Shown here: in pieces, positions 15,646 to 24,737 of the stretch
How the letters are laid out: each line of letters begins with the position of its first letter
Position numbering within the stretch: position 1 is the stretch's first letter
NCBI RefSeq assembly: GCF_900095855.1
Contig: NZ_FMIY01000002.1
Location: 797,322-861,321 of the forward strand
Direction: 5' to 3'
DNA from: Megasphaera coli
GTDB taxonomy: Bacteria > Bacillota > Negativicutes > Veillonellales > Megasphaeraceae
DNA length: 64,000 nt
Notes under the pieces: model-generated
What the model was told of the DNA's origin: nothing
Databases searched by the model: none
What the model saw: only the letters and a program-made list of their open reading frames with translations
Program-made: the position numbers and the translations under genes

Positions 15646-16537
15646 AACACTTACCTCCTATTTTCTGATTTTTACACAAATACAACTGTTCACCTTCGTC
15701 ATACTCATAATGCCACATCATGTCTTCAACTTTTGTAAATCGATATGGCATTTTAAACTCGCCTAATGTCACTACGGGCTCTACAAAGCGATGCGGCATA
15801 TTGGGATCTCGCTGCTTTTCTACCTTCCCAAGCGGAGATAATCCCTTAAACCCGACTGCCACAGGCACTAACCATCCCGACTCACGTTTACTTTTCTTCC
15901 ATTCTAAAACTTTACCGGACTCTGATTTTACCGCTTCATTCTGCACCGCTAAAAAGTTTATAAGCGCATCCAAGGCATCTTCCTCACGTTCCTCTTCTGT
16001 TAATAAATCACTTCGTTCTACAATAACAAACCCCGGCATTAAGGACGCAATTATCTTTCTCTCACTTCGTTCGTCTTCTTCATCAGCATATAAGACACGT
16101 ACAGACTCTACTTTTAATAAATCACCTCCGGCAAATTTCATTAAGGGCAACTGTTTTTCTACTGCATTCTTAAATATTGCTTCCGTATCGCCGTTAATAC
16201 CCTGCAATTCCATGAGAAGAGATACATTTAAATGTATCCTCGGTTCTTCAATAAAAGAAGGTCTCTCCCCTTTTTCATTAAGAGGATTGGCTGTACCTAT
16301 AATAGAGTTAACATAATCACCCGATCCTCGATACACTTGTAAATCTGTTTGATGATAGGAAACGGCAACCTTGGGAATTCTTACTGCCTTTAGGCCATCA
16401 TGTGCAGTAACGTTCCGTTCCAAAGCATGGACTGCTCCAAGCCAGGCAGTCATAGCCGGCACACCCATAGTCAAAGTACTGCTCATGGCATTGGCATTAT
16501 GAATTTCCAAGTTTTGCATCAGTAAGTACGCTGCCAT
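15638..16537 (-). CDS. csy2: Cas5f (Csy2), crRNA 5'-handle-binding subunit
   Basis: The 299 residues include LEIHNANAMSSTLTMGVPAM, PAMTAWLGAVHALER and SGWLVPVAVGFKGLSPLG, typical of Csy2. With Cas8f it caps the 5' end of the crRNA in the interference complex. The start at 16537 has AGGAGGTG about ten bases upstream and overlaps the cas8f 3' end by 41 bases. A later ATG at 16519 is possible but lacks a comparable site. Confidence 0.93.
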   Translation of the reverse strand: MAAYLLMQNLEIHNANAMSSTLTMGVPAMTAWLGAVHALERNVTAHDGLKAVRIPKVAVSYHQTDLQVYRGSGDYVNSIIGTANPLNEKGERPSFIEEPRIHLNVSLLMELQGINGDTEAIFKNAVEKQLPLMKFAGGDLLKVESVRVLYADEEDERSERKIIASLMPGFVIVERSDLLTEEEREEDALDALINFLAVQNEAVKSESGKVLEWKKSKRESGWLVPVAVGFKGLSPLGKVEKQRDPNMPHRFVEPVVTLGEFKMPYRFTKVEDMMWHYEYDEGEQLYLCKNQKIGGKCYG

Positions 16538-17723
16538 TCGTATACGTCACCTCCTCTTTCAGTACGGCTTTCATCCGTTCGGCAAAGAATTGAAACTCTG
16601 CGTCTCCCAACAACACGGCATCTTTTACCATTCGCTCATAAGACTTAATAAGCCAGCGAGAAAAGTCTTTGCTCAGTTCTGTAAGTTCCCGTTCCACATC
16701 GTCTTCCAATTTATATTTACAATCAAGCCATGCTTTATAGCGAGGCGGCAAACTTTTATAAGCATCTCGTCCAGTCCACCCCGCCGGCTCTTGTAACAAT
16801 TGATACCGCACACACATGACTACATCGATTATTGCATCTATTGCATTTCTTATGGCTGTTCTGATTTTCAAGTTGTTCCGGTCTAACAAAAACAGTTCTT
16901 GTAATCTGTAGATCAAATCTGCATATTGCTCACGAGGTATACTTTCCTTCCAAAAATCTCGCTTCGGTAATCGTATGGTTCGAACTTTTATATTAGGGGG
17001 CAACGATTCAAGTAGTCTAGCCTCTCCATGATTCAAATGATTCTGTCCACTAATATTCTGTGATTTTGTACCACCAAAACCGATAACTGTCATATTTAAT
17101 AATTCCAAATAACTTTTACCATAATCTTTATTCTTTTTTTCTTCTTTATCTTCTGTAATCTTTTCACTCCGATAATTATTTTTTTGTTCAATCAACTTAC
17201 TAATCCGTCTATGCAATTCCATCAGTATTCCTGAAGCTGGCATAACAGTCAACAAATGATACCCATTGTTAACCGGAAAGTACACTTGTCTTAATCTTCC
17301 GTCAGATTTTATATTACTTGGTCTATCATTCATTATCTGTTTCACATGATTACATAATTGAGAATAATCTCCACCTAGTTTTTCAATAACTGTCCTAACC
17401 TCAATATCCTCAGCTAATATATGCTCAATTACTTTCTTCCCATCTTTCAAGTCTGACAATAATAACTCTGCACTTGATATATACGCTGCATTTACAGTGA
17501 TGTCCAGCGGATAATCAACTGTATCAGACATGATATATCTCAGATTTTCTGTTTTTTGCCTGCTATACCAATAAAAAACTTTTGTAGCAGGATGAGTAAA
17601 CTTACCTATATGAGTAGCCAGTTTACACTCCGGTATTTTACTAATGCAGCTTTCTAACCATTCTTCCGTACGCACTTTCTTTTTTTTCGCTTTATCTTTA
17701 ATACGCTCCTCCAAAATACTCAT
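16497..17723 (-). CDS. csy1: Cas8f (Csy1), PAM-recognising large subunit
   Basis: The 408-residue protein has a lysine-rich N-terminus, then ATHIGKFTHPATKVFYWYS and FGGTKSQNISGQNHLNHGEA, the latter strongly reminiscent of the Csy1 core. In type I-F systems Cas8f reads the CC PAM and recruits Cas2-3. It begins 15 bases after the cas3 stop. Codon use and A/T content match the other cas genes rather than the flanking chromosome. Confidence 0.93.
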   Translation of the reverse strand: MSILEERIKDKAKKKKVRTEEWLESCISKIPECKLATHIGKFTHPATKVFYWYSRQKTENLRYIMSDTVDYPLDITVNAAYISSAELLLSDLKDGKKVIEHILAEDIEVRTVIEKLGGDYSQLCNHVKQIMNDRPSNIKSDGRLRQVYFPVNNGYHLLTVMPASGILMELHRRISKLIEQKNNYRSEKITEDKEEKKNKDYGKSYLELLNMTVIGFGGTKSQNISGQNHLNHGEARLLESLPPNIKVRTIRLPKRDFWKESIPREQYADLIYRLQELFLLDRNNLKIRTAIRNAIDAIIDVVMCVRYQLLQEPAGWTGRDAYKSLPPRYKAWLDCKYKLEDDVERELTELSKDFSRWLIKSYERMVKDAVLLGDAEFQFFAERMKAVLKEEVTYTNGSVLTDAKLGNS

Positions 17724-17738
17724 CTATCTCCCTCCCAT

Positions 17739-20700
17739 CTATTCCTTATATTCTCTAAATAATCCGAAATGATCCGAATAGTACCATTGGGAATTATTTG
17801 TATTGTATGGCATTACAATTTCTCCATACTGTCTAGATATCTCTTCTAAAATAATCGTTTCATCCTTTCTGCCATCCGCTATAATTCGCTTTTGCAATGC
17901 ATTCTTATAATCTCTATACAACCAAAGCCGCTCCTTCATAATTTCGTTCATCCCTTCCCGTATAGAGATATTTAAGATTTCATTCCTGCGTATATATTTA
18001 CCATTATTATACTCACAAAAATCAATCCTTTCATCTTTATAAATCGCCCAGAGTTTCACATCCGTTCCTGTACTTTCACGAAATGGGTTAAACCGCTGCG
18101 GCAGGGCCGTAAGCCACCAGTACTCTTCCAGCCATCCGTTTAACTGCTTTGGTCCGTCTTCATGGCTGTTAAAATCCAGCATGACTTGATGTTCCAAGTC
18201 AATGAGACGTTCTTCCGGCTTCAATGCTTCCGCCTTTATAATGCGCGGTATTGCATCCACTCTTTCCGCCAGTTCAGTCTCGTTCAAGAGCGAAGTAATA
18301 TCGTGTGTACGTAGCAAATGTAGTCCCGATTCATACCCCGGACGACAAAAGGCAATTTTTTGCTTTTCCAAGCCGCGCAAATTAAACTGCATAATCGCCA
18401 TATTATAGGCTTCAATACCCTTGTCATTTCGCCTATGGCGGCGTATTCTGCCGGCAAGCTGAATGATGGAGCGATACGATGACGGCTCGACTACGGCCCA
18501 GTCCCAATCATGGTCGCGCCCCACCTCTTCAACGGGCGTGGCCACGAGGATAAAAAGAATATTCTCCGAATCACACGAATCGATATGCTTACGAACAACA
18601 GAATCTTCGAAATCTGCAATATTCGATTTTTCTTGATGCCGTTTCAACAGTTTATCTAAATATTTTTCCTGTTCATGTCGCAATAACAAGATTTGTCGGC
18701 TGTGATATGCCATGACTCGCACCGTAATATCTTTGCTCCAGGAACAAGACAATAAATAGCGGCATAATGACACGCAAGGCTTGATATTGGCCGTACGCAC
18801 GACGCCGAAGGAGACTTTCTTCCCGGTCTTTTTGTCGCATACACAGTTTTGTCGGTGCAGCGCTTCAGCCGCTTCTTTAATCTGTTCAAAATATCGAATC
18901 TCAACGGTATTGTGCTCAATACACGTTCCGGCCTCATCAATCGCTTCTGCGGTGCAGTTCTGTATGTAAGCTTTTCGTTGAATTGGTTGCTGCCGAAGTT
19001 TTTTCACCCGTTTCTTAACAAAGCGCTCATGAACGTCTGCAAAACAACGGTCTTTAATATTTATATCTTCCACTTGCGCTTTAAATTCATCACAGTGAAT
19101 TAGAACTGGCTGCTTTTTTTCGGAAAAAAATCCGTTATGGCAGGCAAGACCGGCCGTATATGCTCTATAAAGACCTTCCGCCAAATCCGGCGGTATGGTA
19201 GCAGACGATATGGTTACATTTCTACCGTACATACCTGCCAAGTGCACCAAGCGTGAAATGGCAATTAAATCTTTTTTGCCAAAATCATCGATCTCATCAA
19301 TGACTAAATCAGAAGACATAAGCCGTAAAGACGGTAATAAGAATCTTCCGCCACGTACAGTTTCAGTTGCACCCATCATATGGTCAATCGTTGCGACCAG
19401 AACCGGTTTATATAAGAGAGCATGATTCTTTGCGGCTTGTTTTGAGCTGATTCCCCGTTTTCCCGGCGTGACTGCTTTGAAAAAGATATCCAGAAATTTT
19501 ACTTGCTCATCATCTTCCGTATCAACATATTCAATTTCTTCCTCTACCAGTTCTTCAAGATTACCGTCTATAGCCGGTTCATATTCTTTATCTTGATTGT
19601 CTTGCCGATGTAATTCCCGTACTGCTGTCGAACCGATTAAAACGGCAAGTTCCGTATCATCCAAACGTATGCGCTCTTTATATTCATCACCTGTTTGCAA
19701 TGTTAATGAACGAAGCCCTAATGCCAAAATATAGCGAAGAGACCTGCCGTCTTTTGAGAGTGCCTGCATAATTTTCGCATTGGCAAATGTCTTGCCGCAA
19801 CCGGTACTGGCCATATTTATCGTAAAGTATGCATACCTTTCTTCTTTGTCTTTTCGAAAGGCTTTTATTTCTTCTGCTACCGTATCTTGCCATTTAAATT
19901 TTTCCGGGCTTTTTTTCTTCAGTGTCTTATTATCAGTTACACTTTCCATCTGCTCTGTAAGGCGCGGCAATTGATGAGCAATTTTTACGGCCTGTTCACA
20001 TACTCGCACCAAATGCTCTTCTAAAAGCTGCCTCATTCCCGATATATCCGTATTCGCCCATAGTTTTAGACTATTACACCATCGTCCTGTATTCTCCGCA
20101 TCCATGGACGACACATAGTGATCGCCCAAGACTAAACATATACGGGCATAGTTAAGGAGCTGCCTAAAAGCATTTTTATTTGTTTTGTTATTAAAAAGAC
20201 ATAAAAAAGCCTCCCTGTTTTCCAGTAATCGGTAAGTCCATTTTTTTACCGCTTTATGCCACTGCACCTGCTTCGGTCCGACCAATCCTTCAGAAAAGGT
20301 AAAACAACCGTCCTTATTCAAAGCTTGGGTATTTTCATATCCCCAATCGGCATGAATACTGTTCAACATTTCGTTAAACTCTTTTTTAGATACGTCTTTA
20401 AAACTTCTGCACTTCTCTTTATCTGCCAGGTCAGGAAGTTTATGATGGCATAAAATTAACCAGCAAACACTCTGTGCAAGAGGCGGTAACTTATTAAAAT
20501 TAATTTTCCCGTCTTGTTCGGACGCCACCATCCGGGCTATAGAACATATGTCCAATTCTCCGTTTTGTAAGATCTGCAACCATTTACAATCGTTACTTTC
20601 ATGAACACCGGAACCGGCATGTTTAACGATCATCTCCAACAGTTTACACGACATCCACTCGTGCCGAAAGGGATCTCTTTCGAGACTTCGCGATTTCAAT

Positions 20701-21104
20701 TTCTGCTGAAAATGATCTGATGCTTTTCCGTAGTCATGAAATAAAGCGGCTACAGCTACCAGAGCTTTCAATAAGGGCAAATATGTCCAGCCGTTTTCCC
20801 ATTCTCTATGAAGGATATTTGTCCTGGTAGAATGGACCGGAACTATACCATTGTCATTAAAACATTCCCGATTACCGATAACCCATACGAGTTCACTGCG
20901 GCTACGGGAACGAATCCAATGGCAGGCAACGGCCGTGTTTTTTGTCGCACTTTTTCGCAGCAAGGTTCTTACGGCGGACAGGCCTTCCGCCGTTATGACT
21001 GTTTTCCATGTATCATTGCCGATACGATCCGCAAAGCTGTCTAAAATACGTCTGACCGTATACAGAGCCTTTTTCTCGCTCCTACTTGTAAAAACAACCA
21101 TCAT
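17739..21104 (-). CDS. cas3: Cas2-Cas3 fusion nuclease/helicase (type I-F)
   Basis: The 1121-residue protein has the I-F layout. Residues 1 to about 90 are Cas2-like. An HD nuclease follows with LFHDYGKASDHF at about residue 122, and then a superfamily-2 helicase with Walker A-like ASTGCGKTF, the Walker B DLVIDEIDDF, SSATIPPDLA (motif III) and QLAGRIRRHRR (motif VI). It degrades DNA recognised by the Csy complex and, through Cas2, joins Cas1 in spacer acquisition. ATGA overlap with the cas1 stop implies coupling. All key motifs look intact. Confidence 0.96.
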   Translation of the reverse strand: MMVVFTSRSEKKALYTVRRILDSFADRIGNDTWKTVITAEGLSAVRTLLRKSATKNTAVACHWIRSRSRSELVWVIGNRECFNDNGIVPVHSTRTNILHREWENGWTYLPLLKALVAVAALFHDYGKASDHFQQKLKSRSLERDPFRHEWMSCKLLEMIVKHAGSGVHESNDCKWLQILQNGELDICSIARMVASEQDGKINFNKLPPLAQSVCWLILCHHKLPDLADKEKCRSFKDVSKKEFNEMLNSIHADWGYENTQALNKDGCFTFSEGLVGPKQVQWHKAVKKWTYRLLENREAFLCLFNNKTNKNAFRQLLNYARICLVLGDHYVSSMDAENTGRWCNSLKLWANTDISGMRQLLEEHLVRVCEQAVKIAHQLPRLTEQMESVTDNKTLKKKSPEKFKWQDTVAEEIKAFRKDKEERYAYFTINMASTGCGKTFANAKIMQALSKDGRSLRYILALGLRSLTLQTGDEYKERIRLDDTELAVLIGSTAVRELHRQDNQDKEYEPAIDGNLEELVEEEIEYVDTEDDEQVKFLDIFFKAVTPGKRGISSKQAAKNHALLYKPVLVATIDHMMGATETVRGGRFLLPSLRLMSSDLVIDEIDDFGKKDLIAISRLVHLAGMYGRNVTISSATIPPDLAEGLYRAYTAGLACHNGFFSEKKQPVLIHCDEFKAQVEDINIKDRCFADVHERFVKKRVKKLRQQPIQRKAYIQNCTAEAIDEAGTCIEHNTVEIRYFEQIKEAAEALHRQNCVCDKKTGKKVSFGVVRTANIKPCVSLCRYLLSCSWSKDITVRVMAYHSRQILLLRHEQEKYLDKLLKRHQEKSNIADFEDSVVRKHIDSCDSENILFILVATPVEEVGRDHDWDWAVVEPSSYRSIIQLAGRIRRHRRNDKGIEAYNMAIMQFNLRGLEKQKIAFCRPGYESGLHLLRTHDITSLLNETELAERVDAIPRIIKAEALKPEERLIDLEHQVMLDFNSHEDGPKQLNGWLEEYWWLTALPQRFNPFRESTGTDVKLWAIYKDERIDFCEYNNGKYIRRNEILNISIREGMNEIMKERLWLYRDYKNALQKRIIADGRKDETIILEEISRQYGEIVMPYNTNNSQWYYSDHFGLFREYKE

Positions 21105-22066
21105 ATGCCATCACTGTCGCAAAATAGGCGACTTCCTTTTTTCACTTCATCAAACATAAAATCAAGAGCTTTATGTTCCGTAAATTTTTGCAAACACGTT
21201 TGTCTGAAATCCTGTTCCGCTCTGCCGTCTGCAGCACAAATAAAGGCCCACGGTAATACCAGCGTATCTTTAACTAAATCAGCCACATCAAACACAAGTG
21301 CCCCTCTACGCGTCTTTCCATGCATTACGGCAAAACCGTGCGGTATTCCTAAAACCCACAATGTACAAGCAGCTAATCCGTATGCAAGATAATTACCGTG
21401 ATTAAGAAAACAATTAGCGTCATCAGTACCGTCATGATCACGCGTAAAACTATTCTCACCGCTTGTCCGCTGGGCCGCATACTTGTAAAGTTTTTTAGTA
21501 AATTCCGCTTCCGCTGTCAAAAGCTTAGTGACATTAGGGGCTACTTCTATTTTCTTTTTATACGACGCCAACGCATGTTCAATATCCGTATCGTCACAAT
21601 AAAAACTATACGACTGTAATTCCGAATCCTTAGTCCACACTACCTCTAAAAATTGACACCGCTTCCTTTGGAATTCTTTAGCCAATTTCAACCGTTTTTC
21701 CGAGTCAAACCAAAAAGACAACCAACCTTGTACATACTCAGTAGGTCTGTACTCACTCTGCGGTGCAAACCATTCTATTTCCGTCCCTGCAAATAAAGGC
21801 GTGCCGCCGCCGCCACAGAATCCGACTAAAACACCGGCAGCAGCCAGCAATCTCATAGCAGCTTGAGTTATGGACGTACCTGTCCCTAACATAATAACTG
21901 TCGTATTTGCAATAGGAATATTCCAATAAAGACTCTCTTTTTTGCCATCTGTCAAATAAACAATACGCCCATCCTTCTGCATGACTCTACATTTCTCAAG
22001 ATAATAAATATTGGCCCTCTTAGAATGTAATATTGCTTTTAAATCCGAACGATTTATATCTTCCAT
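21101..22066 (-). CDS. cas1: CRISPR integrase Cas1 (type I-F)
   Basis: The 321-residue protein matches I-F Cas1. It opens MEDINRSDLKAILHSKRANI, continues with TVIMLGTGTSITQAAMRLL and VGFCGGGGTPLF, and later has FLNHGNYLAYGLAACTLWVLG and IPHGFAVMHGKTRRGALVFD holding the metal-binding acidic and His residues. It integrates new spacers together with the Cas2 part of Cas3. First gene of the operon; a GGAG site stands 11 bases before the ATG. Confidence 0.95.
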   Translation of the reverse strand: MEDINRSDLKAILHSKRANIYYLEKCRVMQKDGRIVYLTDGKKESLYWNIPIANTTVIMLGTGTSITQAAMRLLAAAGVLVGFCGGGGTPLFAGTEIEWFAPQSEYRPTEYVQGWLSFWFDSEKRLKLAKEFQRKRCQFLEVVWTKDSELQSYSFYCDDTDIEHALASYKKKIEVAPNVTKLLTAEAEFTKKLYKYAAQRTSGENSFTRDHDGTDDANCFLNHGNYLAYGLAACTLWVLGIPHGFAVMHGKTRRGALVFDVADLVKDTLVLPWAFICAADGRAEQDFRQTCLQKFTEHKALDFMFDEVKKGSRLFCDSDGI

Positions 22067-22347
22067 ACCTTATGCTCCATCAAAAATTAACCATCTTTCC
22101 ATGTATATTCGTCATATACTTTATCATTATATCTTGCTAATTTCTACATGAAATATTGTAACATTTTTATGATATTTTGTGTTATTGGGAATAATTATTA
22201 AACCACTTATTTGATTGACTTAAACTCATAGATATTTTTTCAGTTTTATCGGAACGATTTATATTGCTGCGTCGGGAAGCAACTCTTTTGTCCTTATTCA
22301 TTTTCTCCTTGCCGCAGTGCAATAAATCTGCTAAACTAATTGTACTG
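22067..22347. promoter_or_regulatory. A/T-rich gap upstream of cas1 with candidate cas promoter
   Basis: No gene is visible in these 281 bases. On the minus strand a consensus TATAAT (22126-22131) lies 60 bases before cas1, with no clear -35 at the right spacing. It probably drives the cas operon. The rightward half leads into the long hairpin at 22348. Confidence 0.4.
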
Positions 22348-22411
22348 GAAGACCTTGCATAATTGTTCCACGGCTCTTGAGCCGTTGCGTATGCAAGGTC
22401 TTCTCTTTTTT
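22348..22411 (+). terminator. Two-part hairpin followed by a T run
   Basis: The outer arms GAAGACCTTGCAT (22348-22360) and ATGCAAGGTCTTC (22391-22403) pair perfectly. An inner hairpin, ACGGCTC-TT-GAGCCGT, stands between internal loops of nine and five bases. TCTTTTTTT follows on the plus strand. It could be a terminator or attenuator before the DUF2939-like gene, or the 3' end of an unannotated small RNA. Confidence 0.6.
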
Positions 22412-22484
22412 TATAATGTCTTTCTTATGGTATGATATAGGCGGGTATATATTATCCGAAAATACTAATAAGGAGACATGCACC

Positions 22485-23066
22485 ATGACCATTAGAATAG
22501 GTAAAAAGTTTTTCATCATTGCGGCACTCATTATCGCAGCTGTAGCCGGCGCTTACGGTTATTATCATTTTTATTACACGCGCACGCCCGAATATACGCT
22601 GCAAATCATCCGTACGGCCGTGAAGGATCATGACGCGGACACGTTCAACAAGCACGTCGACATTGACAGTATTATCGGCAAATGGATTGACGGCGAAATG
22701 GAAAAAGACGAATCCATCAAGGCCAATCCTTTTGCTGCAGCCCTGATTCCGGTTGCCAAGAATATTTTAACGACGTCCGTCAAAAACGCCGTTAACGCGG
22801 CTATTACGGATACGCCGAAGGCTGCCGCTGCAAACACATCCGGGCAAAGTACGCCGGCCGATACGATCATCTCCGAAAAGGACGACCTCTCTATCGGCAA
22901 CATTTCTTCTGTCAAAAATGCCGACAAAACGGCCGATATCAGTATTGTCGTTGAAAACAAAAAGAAAAACACGTCGACAACGCTTAAATTGAAAGCCGTT
23001 TCTCTGGAAGACGGCACATGGAAGATTACGGAGCTCGAAAATCCGGAAGAAATAAAGAATTTATAA
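22485..23066 (+). CDS. DUF2939-like membrane-anchored protein
   Basis: The 193-residue protein has one N-terminal membrane segment (FFIIAALIIAAVAGAYGYYH) and an outside domain. The start of that domain, PEYTLQIIRTAVKDHDADTF then NKHVDIDSII, resembles DUF2939. A Ser/Thr/Ala-rich linker precedes a C-terminal part ending in WKITELENPEEI. The ATG at 22485 follows AAGGAG by nine bases. Function is unknown. It is transcribed away from the cas operon. Confidence 0.7.
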   Translation: MTIRIGKKFFIIAALIIAAVAGAYGYYHFYYTRTPEYTLQIIRTAVKDHDADTFNKHVDIDSIIGKWIDGEMEKDESIKANPFAAALIPVAKNILTTSVKNAVNAAITDTPKAAAANTSGQSTPADTIISEKDDLSIGNISSVKNADKTADISIVVENKKKNTSTTLKLKAVSLEDGTWKITELENPEEIKNL

Positions 23067-23120
23067 TCGGTTTTATTCAAATTGATATAATTGCTGCCCG
23101 GGTCTGTTACAACAAAGTAA

Positions 23121-23149
23121 TTGTATTCATGCGGCCCTTTTGCTATAAT
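23121..23149 (+). promoter_or_regulatory. Promoter of the amino-acid permease
   Basis: TTGTAT (23121-23126) and a perfect TATAAT (23144-23149) are 17 bases apart, 61 bases before the permease start codon. Confidence 0.7.
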
Positions 23150-23209
23150 GTTTTGCGTATAACTTTTACATAGTAAAGATCTAAATTTATAGGAAAGTAG
23201 TGGTTTTGT

Positions 23210-24664
23210 ATGGCAGAAGAACAGCAACAATTGCGGCGCAGCCTCAAAGCGCGTCATATGAACATGATCGCCATAGGCGGCGCTATCGGCACGGGTCTTT
23301 TCGTTGCCGGCGGGGAAACGGTCAGCTCGGCAGGCCCGGGCGGTGCCCTCCTGGCTTATGCCTTCATCGGCGTAATGGTTTATTTTCTCATGACCAGTCT
23401 CGGCGAAATGGCTGCCTATTTGCCGGTCAGCGGCTCCTTTGAGACCTATGCCAACCGGTATGTCGACAAGTCTCTCGGCTTTGCCCTCGGTTGGAACTAT
23501 TGGTTTAACTGGGCCATTACTCTCGCGGCGGAGCTCGTGGCAGGTGCTCTTATCATGAAGTATTGGTTCCCCGATGTGCCTGCGGCCGTCTGGAGCGGTA
23601 TTTTTCTTGTCGTCTTATTTTTCCTGAATTACCTGTCTACCCGTTCATATGGGGAAAGTGAATTTATCTTCGCCGGTATCAAGGTCATTACGGTCGTAAC
23701 CTTCCTTATTGTCGGTACACTCCTCATTCTCGGCGTAGGCGGCGAATCACCGGGGTTTACGAACTGGACTGTCGGCGACGCGCCTTTTGTAGGCGGTGTA
23801 ACGGCAATTCTCGGTATCTTCATGGTAGCCGGCTTCTCCTTCCAGGGGACGGAAATGATCGGTATTGCCGCCGGTGAAAGTGAAGAACCGGAAACGAATA
23901 TCCCCAAGGCGGTACATTCCATTTTTTGGCGTATTCTTCTCTTTTACTTAGGTTCCTTCGTCGTCATCGGCTTCCTCATACCTTATACGGATGAAAACCT
24001 TTTGAACACGGCTATTGAAAATATCTCCATCAGCCCGTTTACACTCGTCTTTGAACGGTTCGGGCTCGTTGCAGCGGCTTCCGTTATGAATGCCGTCATC
24101 CTTACGGCCGTCCTGTCCGCAGGCAATTCGGGCCTTTACGTATCGACACGTATGCTCTATGCCATGGCCAAGACAGGCCAGGCCCCGAAGACCTTCTTGA
24201 AGCTCAACAAGCGCGGCGTTCCTTCACACGCCCTTTTCGCTACGGCCGTATTCGGTCTGGCAGCTTTCCTGACATCGCTCATCGGTGAAGGCAAGGCCTA
24301 TGATTGGCTCGTCAACATCAGCGGCATGGCAGGCTTTATTACATGGATCGGCATCGCTATTTGCCACTACCGCTTCCGCCGCGCTTTCAAGGCACAGCAC
24401 AAGGACTTGTCCGTCCTGCCCTATAAGGCATCTCTCTTCCCGTTCGGGCCGATTTTGGCTCTCATCCTCTGTATTATTGTCACGGCCGGCCAAAATTATT
24501 CGGCCTTTACAGGTCCTGAAATCGACTGGTACGGTGCCAGTGTCGCTTACATCGGCATCCCCGTATTCCTGGCCGTTTTCCTGTACCACAAGTTTAAGCA
24601 CAAGACAAGTCTCATTCCCTTAAAAGAAGTTAATTTGTCTCGTGATGAAGAAATATCCCGCTAA
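23210..24664 (+). CDS. APC-family amino-acid permease (AnsP/LysP/GabP type)
   Basis: The 484-residue protein has about twelve hydrophobic segments and the amino-acid/proton symporter start: RSLKARHMNMIAIGGAIGTG and LFVAGGETVSSAGPGG. The FQGTEMIGIAAGESEEPE and AVLSAGNSGLYVSTRMLYAM segments are also characteristic of the AAT subfamily. It should import an amino acid; the substrate is not decidable from sequence. It stands as a single gene between its own promoter and a terminator. Confidence 0.92.
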   Translation: MAEEQQQLRRSLKARHMNMIAIGGAIGTGLFVAGGETVSSAGPGGALLAYAFIGVMVYFLMTSLGEMAAYLPVSGSFETYANRYVDKSLGFALGWNYWFNWAITLAAELVAGALIMKYWFPDVPAAVWSGIFLVVLFFLNYLSTRSYGESEFIFAGIKVITVVTFLIVGTLLILGVGGESPGFTNWTVGDAPFVGGVTAILGIFMVAGFSFQGTEMIGIAAGESEEPETNIPKAVHSIFWRILLFYLGSFVVIGFLIPYTDENLLNTAIENISISPFTLVFERFGLVAAASVMNAVILTAVLSAGNSGLYVSTRMLYAMAKTGQAPKTFLKLNKRGVPSHALFATAVFGLAAFLTSLIGEGKAYDWLVNISGMAGFITWIGIAICHYRFRRAFKAQHKDLSVLPYKASLFPFGPILALILCIIVTAGQNYSAFTGPEIDWYGASVAYIGIPVFLAVFLYHKFKHKTSLIPLKEVNLSRDEEISR

Positions 24665-24676
24665 ATTAACAAACGC

Positions 24677-24709
24677 AAAAAGGGCGGTCCTGGTGAACCG
24701 CCCTTTTTG
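24677..24709 (+). terminator. Terminator after the permease, possibly bidirectional
   Basis: AAAAAGGGCGGT and ACCGCCCTTTTT pair perfectly around an eight-base loop, with A and T runs on both sides. It can end both the permease and the convergent FMN dehydrogenase transcript. Confidence 0.9.
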
Positions 24710-24737
24710 TATGCCCACTTCACTCGTATGCGCATTT

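Noticed and set aside
14014-22066. Possibility that the I-F genes belong to a CRISPR-associated transposon
   Set aside because: Cas1 and a full Cas2-3 are present and no tnsA/B/C or tniQ gene is seen. This is a canonical adaptive I-F system.
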